DNA from: Vibrio sonorensis
GTDB lineage: Bacteria > Pseudomonadota > Gammaproteobacteria > Enterobacterales > Vibrionaceae
Assembly (NCBI RefSeq): GCF_001854765.1
Contig: NZ_LJJE01000063.1
Span: 310,001 to 374,000, forward strand
Length of the DNA: 64,000 bases
Direction: 5' to 3'
In this document: one piece after another, positions 8,939 to 17,690 of the stretch
Layout of the letters: each line of letters opens with the position of its first letter
Position numbering within the stretch: the first letter of the stretch is position 1
Position numbers and translations under genes: made by a program
Notes under the pieces: generated by a model
Databases searched by the model: none
Told to the model about the DNA's origin: nothing
What the model saw: only the letters and a program-made list of their open reading frames with translations

Positions 8939-9189
8939 ATGGCAAAGCCCAACAAGAAACTACCGGAAAAAGTCATTACCATCTTTTGCAAAAAGTGTAA
9001 AAAACAACTGCTTCGTTACCACAAGGGTGGAAAAGGGGCCTTAGTTAAATGTTTTAAGCAAAGAATAGCGGAAGATTACACCCAAACTCCATGCATCTGC
9101 CCGGGTGTGGTGGGCAGTTTGCACGCGAGACAATTATCCGCGGTTTACCCGCATACAAAATAATCGGCGGCAAGGTTAGTTACAAATAG
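8939..9189 (+). pseudogene. Small zinc-ribbon protein, frameshifted
   Basis: The gene starts 2 bp after the SgrR-like gene. The first frame has FCKKCKKQLLRYHKGGKG and LVKCF, then QTPCICPG, where the zinc pair should continue as C-x-x-C. Instead the frame drifts into unrelated residues and stops at 9163. Shifting one base at the GGG of 9103-9105 gives CGGQFARETIIRGLPAYK and IIGGKVSYK, ending at 9189. A lost G in a G-run therefore explains the break. The repaired protein of 83 residues has two CxxC pairs. I know the pattern as a conserved Vibrio zinc-ribbon protein without assigned function. Confidence 0.65.
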
Positions 9190-9395
9190 AAATATACATT
9201 ATTATTTCATGACAAAAATAAATGCTCGATATTTTGTAAAATTGTTTGAAATGAGGCGTGTGCGACGGTTTTTGATGTGGATCGACAAAACTAGTAAAAA
9301 TTCAGTTAACACCTATCTATAAATTGTAAAAGTGTTTAAACTATGAGGGATTTCACAGCTTTTAGTATTTTCACTTTCAACGATAGGGGTTGCTC
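9190..9395. other. AT-rich intergenic region before a small peptide gene
   Basis: No coding frame or strong hairpin is visible. The segment is AT-rich and probably holds the promoter of the 24-codon peptide gene that follows. Confidence 0.3.
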
Positions 9396-9470
9396 ATGGA
9401 GCTAGGTCTTATCATCGCTTTTATCATTGCAGCAGCAGTAATGGTTAAAAAAGAGATGGCAAGCTCATAA
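9396..9470 (+). CDS. 24-residue membrane peptide
   Basis: A short frame behind AGGGG (about 9385-9389) encodes MELGLIIAFIIAAAVMVKKE followed by MASS. It has one hydrophobic helix with a lysine-rich end, the form of a small single-pass membrane protein. A strong intrinsic terminator follows about 50 bp later, and 200 bp of gene-free DNA lies upstream, consistent with an independent transcript. I do not recognise a family. The same signals could come from a small RNA carrying a short frame, so coding status is moderate. Confidence 0.5.
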   Translation: MELGLIIAFIIAAAVMVKKEMASS

Positions 9471-9522
9471 TAATTTCATTCATAACACCTTTTTTTCCTA
9501 TTTTACATTGAATGAAACATAG

Positions 9523-9556
9523 AAAAAGTCAGCCTTGAGCTGGCTTTTTGTTTTAG
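9523..9556 (+). terminator. Intrinsic terminator
   Basis: AAAAAGTCAGC CTTGA GCTGGCTTTTT forms a stem followed by GTTTT. It terminates the small-peptide transcript. Confidence 0.8.
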
Positions 9557-9757
9557 TAGAGTAAAATACTATTAATTTATTTGTCATTAACTACCGGTAA
9601 GGCAAATTTCTTGAGTTAGCGGTTATCTTAGTGAGTTGGTTTTTATCAATTTATGTTACATGGTGTAAGTCGTTTAGTTGCTTGACTGGATTTAAGATGT
9701 AGTATTTGATGTGATTAAGCTTAAAATCAAAACTATAACATTTAAGAGTCAACCTCT

Positions 9758-10645
9758 ATGAACAGCCCAATCACTCTAGAAGCTTTGCATATTTTGGATG
9801 CTATCGACCGACGAGGCAGTTTTGCTGCCGCTGCAAACGAGTTAGATAGAGCCCCGTCTTCTCTTAGCTATCAAATTCAAAAACTGGAACAAGACTTAGA
9901 CATCATGATCTTTGACCGCTCAGGACACAAAGCGGCATTCACTGATGCAGGAACACTTATCCTAGAGCAGGGAAGGAATATCTTAACTGCCACGCAGGAG
10001 TTGGTGAACCAAGCGAGCTTGCTAGCCAATGGTTGGGAACTTGACCTAACGGTCGCATTTGACGGAATTATTCCAATTACTCACTTTTTTCCGATGGTCG
10101 ATGCCTTGGGACAAGTAAGTAAAACGCGAGTGCGTTTACAAGAAGAAATACTGGCTGGTTGCTGGGAAGCGCTAAGCGACGGTCGAGCGGATCTTTTAGT
10201 CTGTCCGAAACCCGCTTCTCTTCCGCAAGATTTGAAAACGGAAACTATCGGTTATTTAAATATGATTTGGGTTGCAGCTCCTAACCATTACGTTCACAAG
10301 CGAAGTGGTGTATTTGACGAACAAGCGAGGGAGAAATACCGAGTTGTTGCGATAGCAGATACGGCGCGCGAACAACCCGCGATTAGCGTAAACATTTTGC
10401 AAAAGCAGCCAAGGCTTACTGTAACGGCCTTTAATTCGAAAGTGGAAGCGCTCAAAGAGGGGTTGGGTATTGGTACGCTACCAACGCATGTTGCTATGCC
10501 TTTGATTGAGTCTGGAGAGCTCAAACAAATTGATGGTAGTGATGAGCGAGGTATCGATATCATTCTGGCTTGGAAACGCAGCCAAATGGGCGAAGCAAAG
10601 TCTTGGTGTATTAAATACCTTAAGCAGCATTGGTCACTGAAATAG
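9758..10645 (+). CDS. LysR-family transcriptional regulator
   Basis: 295 residues. The N-terminal winged helix-turn-helix spans about residues 5-64 (LEALHILDAIDRRGSFAAAA, then LSYQIQKLEQDLDIMIFDRS), with the typical Ser/Ala-rich recognition helix. The rest is the effector-binding domain (LLANGWELDLTVAFDGIIP). Many LysR members control a divergent neighbour; here the upstream gene is the same-strand small peptide and the downstream gene is the convergent acetyltransferase, so the target is unclear. The effector is unknown. Confidence 0.85.
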   Translation: MNSPITLEALHILDAIDRRGSFAAAANELDRAPSSLSYQIQKLEQDLDIMIFDRSGHKAAFTDAGTLILEQGRNILTATQELVNQASLLANGWELDLTVAFDGIIPITHFFPMVDALGQVSKTRVRLQEEILAGCWEALSDGRADLLVCPKPASLPQDLKTETIGYLNMIWVAAPNHYVHKRSGVFDEQAREKYRVVAIADTAREQPAISVNILQKQPRLTVTAFNSKVEALKEGLGIGTLPTHVAMPLIESGELKQIDGSDERGIDIILAWKRSQMGEAKSWCIKYLKQHWSLK

Positions 10646-10706
10646 AGGATCCTGCGATCCTCTTGTAAGAACTGTTGCGTAAGTTATATGGACTTCGCAA
10701 CCAGTA

Positions 10707-13397
10707 CTAACCTGATTGACGAAGTGGCAAGACCATATCCGCTACACCGTCCTCAAACTGGATATCTAATTTAAATCCGAGCTTTTGAGCTAAGGTTAGC
10801 ATTCCTCGGTTCGTTGGCATGGTCATTCCCGACATCTGCAATGTTTCTTTTTGACGGCAGTAGTCGATAATCTTGCCCATTAGGATTTTTCCTAACCCGT
10901 TTCCTTTAAGATCTGAACGGATTAAGATTGCGAACTCTGCATCGGTGTTTTCTGGATTGATTAAAGCACGCGAAACACCAATGATTTGCTCGGCCTCCGC
11001 ATGTTTTTTAACTGCGACAAACGCCATTTCTCTGTCGTAATCTATTTGTGTTAAGTTGGCTAACGCCTCGTGATTCAATTCACCGACATCAGAGAAGAAG
11101 CGCTTGTAAAGATCTTCTTTTGAAACGTTTTGAATAAACTCAGCGTGGATAGGTTCGTCTTCAGGCAGAATTGGTCTTAACACAACTTGCTCACCGTCCC
11201 TTAAGGTAACAGATTCCTCGTATTCGACAGGGTAGGGACGAATAGCCAAACGGCTCTGCGCTTCACCTTCAAATCGCTTCAAGGTTAGATCCGCGTCTAA
11301 AATGGTAAAGCTTTGCCCATTTGCGAGTACTGGATGAATGTCCAACTCGTGTACTTGAGGGCAGTCAACAACCATTTGAGAAATTCGCACCAAAAACTCT
11401 GATAACCCTTTTATATCCATTGGTTCTGGGAGTTTTTGCGGTCGAATTTTCCCGCTTTTGATAGCCCGAACGACAAGATAACGGGCAAGGGTCATATTTA
11501 ACGGCGGAAGGGCTGAAGCCGCATCAATAGTCTCATCCCACTCCGACCCACCTTGGCCTAGTAGTATCACGGGCCCAAAGGTTTCGTCGTGTTTTATTTT
11601 AATTCGCAGCTCTTCGCCACCGGCTAGCTTTGCCATCCCTTGGACTAATAACCCGTGTATATTTGCCGAGGGGTAAGAAAGCTTCGTACGGTCTAAAATG
11701 GCTTGCGCGGCATTTGCCACCTCCGTGCTATTGCGAAGGTTTAGCATTACCCCTTGTACATCAGATTTATGCGCGATATCAGGAGAACGGAGTTTTACTG
11801 CTACTGGGTAGCCAATTTGCTCTGCGACATGGACTGCTTCACTATCGTCTGAAGCGATCCAAGTGGGTAAAACACTAAAGTTAAAGTGTTCCAAAAAGGA
11901 CCCGATTTGATGGGTGTCTAAATGGACAATCTCGTGCTCTTTTAAACGTTCGTCTATCCAAGATTTAGCATTGTTTAATTCGCTAACATGGACAGGTTCA
12001 GCCGTTGTTGGTGTCTCCATTAGTTGCTTTTGGTTTCGCCTGTACTCGACCAAATGCATAAATGCGACAACGGCACTTTCCGGTGTTCTGTAGGTCGGTA
12101 TTCCCGATTGGGTAAAGATTTGCCTTGCGGGTTTGGCTGTTAGCTCACCAGACCAATTGGTCAATATATTAAATCTCTTGTGTCTGGGGTGGCTCTTAAT
12201 TGCTTCAACTATGGCTTGCGCAGTACGTTCCGAGCCAGCGACTGCTGAAGGACTATGCATGATCAATATGGCGTCAGCGCAATCACTATCCATAATGGCA
12301 TTTAGGGTGTGAACGTAGCGAGAGTGGTCGGCGTCCCCAACCATATCTATTGGATTGTTATAGCTCCAACTAGATGGCAGGATATCACTGAGTTTTTCAA
12401 GTGTGCTGTCATCCAGCTTTGCTAACTTTCCCCCCCTCTGGAGTAAGGTGTCTACCGCCATAATTGCGGGTCCACCTCCATTGGTGATAATTGCTAGCCT
12501 TTCGCCCCGTAGCGGTACTGAATGAGTGAGCGTCTCTACTGCGGCAAACAGCTCATGAGAGTTATTTACTCGCAACATACCAGTACGTCGAATGGCTGAG
12601 TCGTAGATGATATCAAGAGTGTCGTTACCCCCAGTATGCGCCTGTGCGGCTTTTTGACCCGCTTTTGTTTTACCGCCTTTTAGAACCAAAATTCGGCGAT
12701 TGCGAGAGGCAGCTCTAGCTGCAGACATAAAGCGCCGGGCATCTTTAATGGTATCCACGTAGAGTAATATGGCATCAGTTTTAGAATCTGTACTCAAACA
12801 GTCGAGAAGATCAGCAAAATCAATATCGACAGCGTTACCAAGAGAAACAAACGCGGAGAATCCAATTTCTTTGTCATTTGCCCAGTCCAAAATGGTTGTA
12901 CACATGGCGGCGGATTGAGAAATAAATGCAATGTTTCCTTTTAAAGCATTAACGGGTGAAAACGATGCGTTGAAGTTTATCCATGGCAAAATCATGCCCA
13001 AGCTGTTTGGGCCAAGAACGCGCATGTTGTTTTGCTTTGCAACCTCAAAACAAGATTGCTGAATACTGTCGCCACTTTCGGCAGCTTGATGCATGTCCGC
13101 AGAAAGTACGATAACGGCTTTTACTTGTTTTTCTGCGAGTGATTTAAAAAGTTCAAGGTTTCGTTTTGCATGGGTACACAAGATTGCAACATCTGGAACT
13201 ATTGGCAATTTTTCAACGCAAGGGTAGGCAAGCACACCACAGACACTTTTGTATTTTGGTGTCACCGGCATGATCGCCCCTTCAAAACCGCCCTGAAGTA
13301 GGTTCTTCATTACAATGTTGCCCGCGCGCATGGCACGCGTTGAAGCTCCAATTACAGCGACAGATTGCGGTTTTAAAAGCTGATTGAGTTGATTCAT
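10707..13397 (-). CDS. patZ: PatZ/Pka-type protein lysine acetyltransferase (ADP-forming acyl-CoA synthetase fused to GNAT)
   Basis: 896 residues, close to the 886 of E. coli PatZ. Domain order is: CoA-binding Rossmann domain (MNQLNQLLKPQSVAVIGAST), succinyl-CoA-synthetase-like domain, ATP-grasp domain (about 480-700, with GYPVAVKLRSPDIAHKSD), and C-terminal GNAT domain (about 730-890, FVAVKKHAEAEQIIGVSR, then RSDLKGNGLGKILM). Family members acetylate acetyl-CoA synthetase and other enzymes, tuning acetate and carbon use; the synthetase half is usually a regulatory, non-catalytic module. The start is supported by AAGGTG upstream of the ATG. It stands alone, transcribed towards the LysR gene. 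Confidence 0.9.
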   Translation of the reverse strand: MNQLNQLLKPQSVAVIGASTRAMRAGNIVMKNLLQGGFEGAIMPVTPKYKSVCGVLAYPCVEKLPIVPDVAILCTHAKRNLELFKSLAEKQVKAVIVLSADMHQAAESGDSIQQSCFEVAKQNNMRVLGPNSLGMILPWINFNASFSPVNALKGNIAFISQSAAMCTTILDWANDKEIGFSAFVSLGNAVDIDFADLLDCLSTDSKTDAILLYVDTIKDARRFMSAARAASRNRRILVLKGGKTKAGQKAAQAHTGGNDTLDIIYDSAIRRTGMLRVNNSHELFAAVETLTHSVPLRGERLAIITNGGGPAIMAVDTLLQRGGKLAKLDDSTLEKLSDILPSSWSYNNPIDMVGDADHSRYVHTLNAIMDSDCADAILIMHSPSAVAGSERTAQAIVEAIKSHPRHKRFNILTNWSGELTAKPARQIFTQSGIPTYRTPESAVVAFMHLVEYRRNQKQLMETPTTAEPVHVSELNNAKSWIDERLKEHEIVHLDTHQIGSFLEHFNFSVLPTWIASDDSEAVHVAEQIGYPVAVKLRSPDIAHKSDVQGVMLNLRNSTEVANAAQAILDRTKLSYPSANIHGLLVQGMAKLAGGEELRIKIKHDETFGPVILLGQGGSEWDETIDAASALPPLNMTLARYLVVRAIKSGKIRPQKLPEPMDIKGLSEFLVRISQMVVDCPQVHELDIHPVLANGQSFTILDADLTLKRFEGEAQSRLAIRPYPVEYEESVTLRDGEQVVLRPILPEDEPIHAEFIQNVSKEDLYKRFFSDVGELNHEALANLTQIDYDREMAFVAVKKHAEAEQIIGVSRALINPENTDAEFAILIRSDLKGNGLGKILMGKIIDYCRQKETLQMSGMTMPTNRGMLTLAQKLGFKLDIQFEDGVADMVLPLRQSG

Positions 13398-13617
13398 TAC
13401 GCACCTTGTGACCCATTGTATTTGTGTTAAATCCTAACTGACAATTTAACAATTTGTTGTGATGATTCGTGTCTCTTTTGCTATCTTGAGTGACAACCAA
13501 CAAAGTTTGTGCCGTAAATCACAGTGTACTGATATATAATTACTGAGTTAGCTTGATTCTCGGCCGCTCTAACGGCATGATTTACAGTAATTTCTACTAA
13601 GGGCATTTGATAAATTC

Positions 13618-14166
13618 ATGAAGAAGATTGCAATAGTTGGCTTATCAGTAGCGCTTACGGCTTGTGTTTCTGGCGATTATGTTACGGATGTAACTTCAGA
13701 AAGTTACCGTGAAGACTACAAGGTAGCGAAGGTTGAACCAACCATGATTCACGATATGAGTGAAACTATGGCTGAAAAACCTATGGAAGCTCAAGCAGTA
13801 AAACCTGCTATGAATACCACGGCGAAAGCGAAACCAGCGGTTGCCATTATTCCACCTACGGCAAAGCAGACCGCGATGAACCCGCGTTACGGTTTTACCA
13901 TTCAGGTAGTGGCTGTTGGATCGCAGGCTAAAGTTGATCAATTTGCCCGTAAGTTGCCTCGTGATGGTCAACCTATCTGGGAAAACTACAAAGTAGTTAA
14001 TGGAACCAAATGGTACACAGTGCTTTACGGTGATTACGCAACTCGCAAAGACGCTAAGAAAGCGATCAATGAATTATCCGCAGAGTTCCAGCAATTAAAA
14101 CCATTTGTTAAGAGCATCGACGAAATCAAGAGTTCGCAGTTCCCAACACTAAATAAGTTAAACTAA
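13618..14166 (+). CDS. SPOR-domain lipoprotein
   Basis: 182 residues. The signal KKIAIVGLSVALTACVSG contains a lipobox with the lipidated Cys at residue 16. A low-complexity Ala/Pro/Lys-rich linker (about 40-95) is followed by a SPOR domain (YGFTIQVVAVGSQAKVDQFA to about residue 165). SPOR domains bind denuded peptidoglycan strands, usually at the division septum. The likely role is therefore a periplasmic cell-wall-binding lipoprotein. It is not one of the named E. coli SPOR proteins by length. It has its own terminator. Confidence 0.82.
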   Translation: MKKIAIVGLSVALTACVSGDYVTDVTSESYREDYKVAKVEPTMIHDMSETMAEKPMEAQAVKPAMNTTAKAKPAVAIIPPTAKQTAMNPRYGFTIQVVAVGSQAKVDQFARKLPRDGQPIWENYKVVNGTKWYTVLYGDYATRKDAKKAINELSAEFQQLKPFVKSIDEIKSSQFPTLNKLN

Positions 14167-14196
14167 AGAAAAGGGGCGATTAGCCCCTTTCTTTTT
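14165..14196 (+). terminator. Intrinsic terminator after SPOR lipoprotein
   Basis: AAAGGGGC GATTA GCCCCTTT followed by CTTTTT, immediately after the stop codon. Confidence 0.85.
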
Positions 14197-14318
14197 GGCT
14201 AACTAATAACCAGTTAGCCATATGGCCGCTATATCTCATCCTCTAACGGTGTACCTTTTTCGTAATTTCATTATGATAGAGCAGAGCACCATTAACACAT
14301 TCACGGACTGACTTTCCA

Positions 14319-15332
14319 ATGAACAGCATTACCATTCTTCTACTTTGTGGCGGAGGGTCTTCAGAGCATGAAGTATCTCTAGTATCAGCAGATTTTGTAC
14401 AATCTCAATTGGAACTCAACAAGCAATTTGATGTTGTAAGAGTAGAGATGAAACAAGATGGTTGGTTTACTAGTAGCGAACAACTCACCAACTTGGATAT
14501 CAACTCCGGTTCGATGATGATTGATGGCCAAGAGAAGCATATCGACTTTGTTGTGCCATGTATCCACGGCTACCCGGGTGAGACGGGCGATATTCAATCT
14601 CTATTGGAACTGGCAAAAATCCCTTACCTCGGCTGCGATGCTGAAGCCAGCAGTGTAAGTTTTAACAAGATTACTTCTAAGCTGTGGTACGACGCGCTTG
14701 ATATACCCAATACCCCTTATCTGTTTTTAACCAAAAACAACCATGAGACGCATGATAAAGCGCTAAAGGCTTTTAAAGAGTGGGGAAGTGTATTTGTAAA
14801 AGCAGCTCGCCAAGGTTCTTCGGTTGGTTGTTACAAAGTGTCAAACCAATCGCAGTTAGATGAAGCGATTGATAAAGCGTTTGGATATTCTGATCAAGTG
14901 CTTATCGAAAAAGCGGTTAAACCTCGCGAACTCGAAGTTGCTGCATATGAGTATCAAGGAAGTATTCAAATCACCCAACCAGGCGAAGTTATAGCTCCGG
15001 CCGATAACTTTTATACCTACGAAGAAAAATACAGCAGTGATAGTCATTCGACTACCACGGTAGAAGTGTCCGACTTAACCGTGGAACAGAAATCGTTAAT
15101 TGCTAAGATTAGTCGTACTGCTTTTGAACATCTCAACCTAAGGCACATGTCTCGTATCGATTTTTTCTTAACAGAAGATGATGAGATTTACCTAAACGAG
15201 ATCAATACCTTCCCAGGCATGACGCCAATTTCAATGTTCCCGAAAATGGTCGAGCACAATGGACATAAATTCTCTGACTATTTAGCAGATTGCGTTATTC
15301 GATCGATTAAAGATTTCAAGGCAAGGGCTTAA
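14319..15332 (+). CDS. ddl: D-alanine--D-alanine ligase
   Basis: 337 residues with the complete Ddl ATP-grasp fold. Visible signatures are the N-terminal LLLCGGGSSEHEVSLVSA, HGYPGETGDIQSLLEL, the KAARQGSSVGCYKV loop and the metal-binding C-terminal LNEINTFPGMTPISMFP. The enzyme joins two D-alanines for peptidoglycan precursors in the cytoplasm. Since most Vibrio also carry ddl in the main division cluster, this is probably the second copy. The stop codon is overlapped by 17 bp by the opposite-strand recombinase gene, an unusual junction. Confidence 0.92.
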   Translation: MNSITILLLCGGGSSEHEVSLVSADFVQSQLELNKQFDVVRVEMKQDGWFTSSEQLTNLDINSGSMMIDGQEKHIDFVVPCIHGYPGETGDIQSLLELAKIPYLGCDAEASSVSFNKITSKLWYDALDIPNTPYLFLTKNNHETHDKALKAFKEWGSVFVKAARQGSSVGCYKVSNQSQLDEAIDKAFGYSDQVLIEKAVKPRELEVAAYEYQGSIQITQPGEVIAPADNFYTYEEKYSSDSHSTTTVEVSDLTVEQKSLIAKISRTAFEHLNLRHMSRIDFFLTEDDEIYLNEINTFPGMTPISMFPKMVEHNGHKFSDYLADCVIRSIKDFKARA

Positions 15333-16275
15333 TCGCAAGGTACTTTAACTGGATTTGCTCGGCTTTGTTGTTTTTGCCTAGATACTGATAGGGCATAACA
15401 GGGCTGAGCCATCGTCCAAATCTTTGTATTTCGCTTACCTTCATGCCTTTTGACGCTAATTCTTTAACGGCTCCTACTCTTAAAGAGTGACCAGAAAACT
15501 TATCACTTACTCCTAGATAAACGGCAGCCTCTCTCATTAAGCGATAGATTGAGGAGTCATTAAGCGGCTCGTGAGCCAAATTTGCGTGTTTATCAATTGC
15601 GCAGAAAAGCGGTCCTTGGCAGTGTCCGCGAACGTTTAGCCATCGTTTAAGGCAATCAGATGCTTTTTGGGAAAGGGGATACTGGTTTTCTCCAATCGCG
15701 ACTAAGTAGTTTTGCTGGAGATGGATCTGTTCATACCTAAGATCCCTGAGTTCACTGCGCCTCATCGCTACTTCAAACATTAAATAGTAAATAGTCAGAT
15801 TGCGAATATCTTTTGGTCGGTCTGATTTAGACAAACGAGCATGAAGCTGTTTAATATGTTTTTTAGTTATCGCGATAGTGGAGCTTGAATCGCCCTTTTT
15901 ATCGATTCTTAAATTGGCAAGTATCTTTTTGACTGACAGTACTTGAGTAGGGTCTTGCTGATAACCGAAAAGTATGCGATTAACCAATGATATGGTGACG
16001 GCGTAACGTTTTATGGTGGCGTATTTCCTCTGTTTTGCGGAGTGTGTTAAAAACAGACTAACAGTATCCGCACTTGAGGGAAGAGGGGTGAGATGACGAT
16101 TTAAGCAGTACTCGATGAAAATATTCCAATCTTTACACATCGCAAGAGTGCTATTTCGAGAGTATTGTGAGTTGGTTAAGAGATTGAAGTCACTAGGTGA
16201 AATCTGTTGCGTAAACAAACTAACTAATTGTTTTTTAAGTGCTTGATTTGTGACTTGAGCTACAGATTTTTTCAT
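15316..16275 (-). CDS. Tyrosine recombinase / phage-type integrase (orphan)
   Basis: 319 residues with an N-terminal SAM-like core-binding domain and a C-terminal catalytic domain. Catalytic residues can be read: Arg in EVAMRRSELRDLRY, the HxxR box in SGHSLRVGAVKEL, Trp in RFGRWLS and the nucleophile Tyr in MPYQYLG. The usual basic beta-hairpin lysine is not obvious. These enzymes cut and rejoin DNA at specific sites. No cargo, excisionase or phage gene adjoins it, and its 3' end overlaps ddl by 17 bp. The promoter region carries ATAGTTA inverted repeats. It may be a domesticated integrase or the remnant of an element. Confidence 0.85.
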   Translation of the reverse strand: MKKSVAQVTNQALKKQLVSLFTQQISPSDFNLLTNSQYSRNSTLAMCKDWNIFIEYCLNRHLTPLPSSADTVSLFLTHSAKQRKYATIKRYAVTISLVNRILFGYQQDPTQVLSVKKILANLRIDKKGDSSSTIAITKKHIKQLHARLSKSDRPKDIRNLTIYYLMFEVAMRRSELRDLRYEQIHLQQNYLVAIGENQYPLSQKASDCLKRWLNVRGHCQGPLFCAIDKHANLAHEPLNDSSIYRLMREAAVYLGVSDKFSGHSLRVGAVKELASKGMKVSEIQRFGRWLSPVMPYQYLGKNNKAEQIQLKYLAIKPLP

Positions 16276-16288
16276 TTATACGCACTAT

Positions 16289-16312
16289 AACTGAAATAGT
16301 TACAATAACTAT
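16289..16312. promoter_or_regulatory. Inverted-repeat operator-like site in the recombinase promoter region
   Basis: ATAGTTA CAA TAACTAT (16296-16312) is a perfect 7-bp inverted repeat. Just before it lies another half-site, ATAACT (16286-16291). It sits between the divergent recombinase and DUF3319-like genes. It may be an autoregulatory or recombination site; which cannot be told from sequence alone. Confidence 0.4.
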
Positions 16313-16372
16313 ACTTGATTAACATTGATTTGCAATTATCATTAAATTAACTGTTTATAAAGATTAATATAT

Positions 16373-16762
16373 ATGGCCGTAGCGACTTACAAAGGTTTTA
16401 ACCTTAAGACAGCAGGTAATAATAACGATGTCTGGCAAGTTCAGATCAAGAATCATGTGCTTTCTGGTAGTATGGCTGCCGTTAAAAAAAGTATCGATTG
16501 GTTCTGTGATACTGCGACGATAATTGATCCCAAAGAGTTTAGCTCTTTAAATGGTAAAAGGCCTGCCCCTCAAGCCACATCTGCTGGTCCTGCACAAGAA
16601 AATTTCCACGGATATGCCCTTAAAAATGACACCGGCGAGCCTAATGCATGGTACTGTTTTTTTAACGGTCGTCTGTTGAAAGGTGGTAAACTAGCGATTC
16701 AAAAACATATCGAAGCTTACTTGGTCGCAAGACAAAAAGCCGGTCAACAACCTAAAAAGTAG
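16373..16762 (+). CDS. DUF3319-like protein with internal duplication
   Basis: 129 residues made of two related halves. The first (about 5-47) reads YKGFNLKT, then WQVQIKNHVLSGSMAAVKKS, and the second (about 80-122) reads HGYALKN, then WYCFFNGRLLKGGKLAIQK. Both share the pattern of a small strand pair with W, then G-S/G and a Lys-rich helix. A Pro/Ala-rich linker joins them. I associate the unit with DUF3319, a short Vibrio and phage-associated family without known function; the name is from memory. It lies 6 bp before yciH on the same strand, so they are likely cotranscribed. Confidence 0.65.
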   Translation: MAVATYKGFNLKTAGNNNDVWQVQIKNHVLSGSMAAVKKSIDWFCDTATIIDPKEFSSLNGKRPAPQATSAGPAQENFHGYALKNDTGEPNAWYCFFNGRLLKGGKLAIQKHIEAYLVARQKAGQQPKK

Positions 16763-16768
16763 TTTTAA

Positions 16769-17080
16769 ATGACACTGGTATATTCAACGGAAACGGGTCG
16801 TATTACACCTGAGAAAGAGAAACCATCACGACCCAAAGGTGATGGTATTGTAAGAATTATGCGCCAAACTAAAGGGCGCAAAGGGAAAGGTGTTTCAATC
16901 ATCTCTGGGTTAGACCTAGATGATGCGCCGCTCAAGCTTCTCGCTGCCGAACTTAAAAAAGTGTGCGGCTGTGGTGGCTCGGTTAAGAATGGCGCTATCG
17001 AAATTCAAGGTGATGTACGAGACAAAGTAAAGGCGCACCTTGAAAAGAAAGGTATGACCGTTAAATTGGCTGGTGGTTGA
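16769..17080 (+). CDS. yciH: YciH, SUI1/eIF1-like translation factor
   Basis: 103 residues. The SUI1 fold is recognised from IVRIMRQTKGRKGKGVSIISG, the CGCGGSVKNGAIEIQGD loop and the basic C-terminus. YciH resembles eukaryotic eIF1 and is described as helping discriminate initiation complexes and inhibiting translation under stress. It follows the DUF3319-like gene by 6 bp and ends at an intrinsic terminator. Confidence 0.9.
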   Translation: MTLVYSTETGRITPEKEKPSRPKGDGIVRIMRQTKGRKGKGVSIISGLDLDDAPLKLLAAELKKVCGCGGSVKNGAIEIQGDVRDKVKAHLEKKGMTVKLAGG

Positions 17081-17097
17081 ACAACAATTAATACGAC

Positions 17098-17121
17098 AAA
17101 GCACCCTGAGGTGCTTTTTTT
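17098..17121 (+). terminator. Intrinsic terminator after yciH
   Basis: AAAGCACC CTGA GGTGCTTT followed by TTTT. Confidence 0.88.
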
Positions 17122-17167
17122 ATGTCCGCGAAATCCGTAGCGCGTTGCAGTGCAGTTTTTGTAAAAG

Positions 17168-17213
17168 CCTAATAAACGTTTTCTAATCTTGATTAGGTAA
17201 ACTGTTTATTAGG
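17168..17213. repeat. Nested inverted repeat, 46 bp
   Basis: The outer arms CCTAATAAAC (17168-17177) and GTTTATTAGG (17204-17213) are perfect complements. Inside them CTAATC (17183-17188) pairs with GATTAG (17191-17196). No T-run follows, so it is not a normal terminator. It lies in the 355-bp gene-free stretch between yciH and the transposase remnant, which otherwise shows only AT-rich DNA. It could be a protein-binding site or an element end. Confidence 0.55.
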
Positions 17214-17435
17214 TATTTTATGGTAAATCGAATTTGGGTTAAATGACTAGGATATGAATAGGTGACGCATTTAAACTATAGTTACCGCAATCTTTATTTA
17301 ACATAAGATAGATAATACGCACTGTTGATGTAACAGCAATTTAGTAGTGTCCGGTTTGAGCAATTTTAAAATGCCTACTTATTAAGTTCTGCACCTAGCC
17401 ACGTTTCTATGTGAACTTATTTAAGGGACATTGGG

Positions 17436-17690
17436 ATGTTGGTAACTATGAGTGACAAAGACCTTTCACGTTACAAAGTGATCAATGATGTTTGCGAACG
17501 TCGTTTACGCCTTGCGGATGCGGCTGAGCCCCTTAACCTGAGTGAGCGCCAAGTACAACAACTCATCATTCGCGTCGTTCAACAAGATGCACTTTTTGGG
17601 CGCATAGGAATAGAAGTAAGCCGACTTCAAATCTCGTCAATGAAAACGCAAGACGTAGATATTAGAATTTAATCGCTATTGAATGTTACA
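17436..17690 (+). pseudogene. ISNCY-family transposase remnant (N-terminal fragment, frameshifted)
   Basis: The first 46 codons (LVTMSDKDLSRYKVINDV, then ERRLRLADAAEPLNLSERQ) match the helix-turn-helix N-terminus of ISNCY transposases, where 'MSDKELSR' and 'LNLSERQxQRL' are near-invariant. After about 17573 the match degrades. The expected basic segment reappears in another frame near 17610 as HRNRSKPTSNLVNENARRRY, followed by an in-frame stop. The DDE catalytic domain is absent. This is an old, truncated insertion sequence, not a mobile one. It marks the 17.2-18.7 kb stretch as an accessory scar. Confidence 0.75.
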
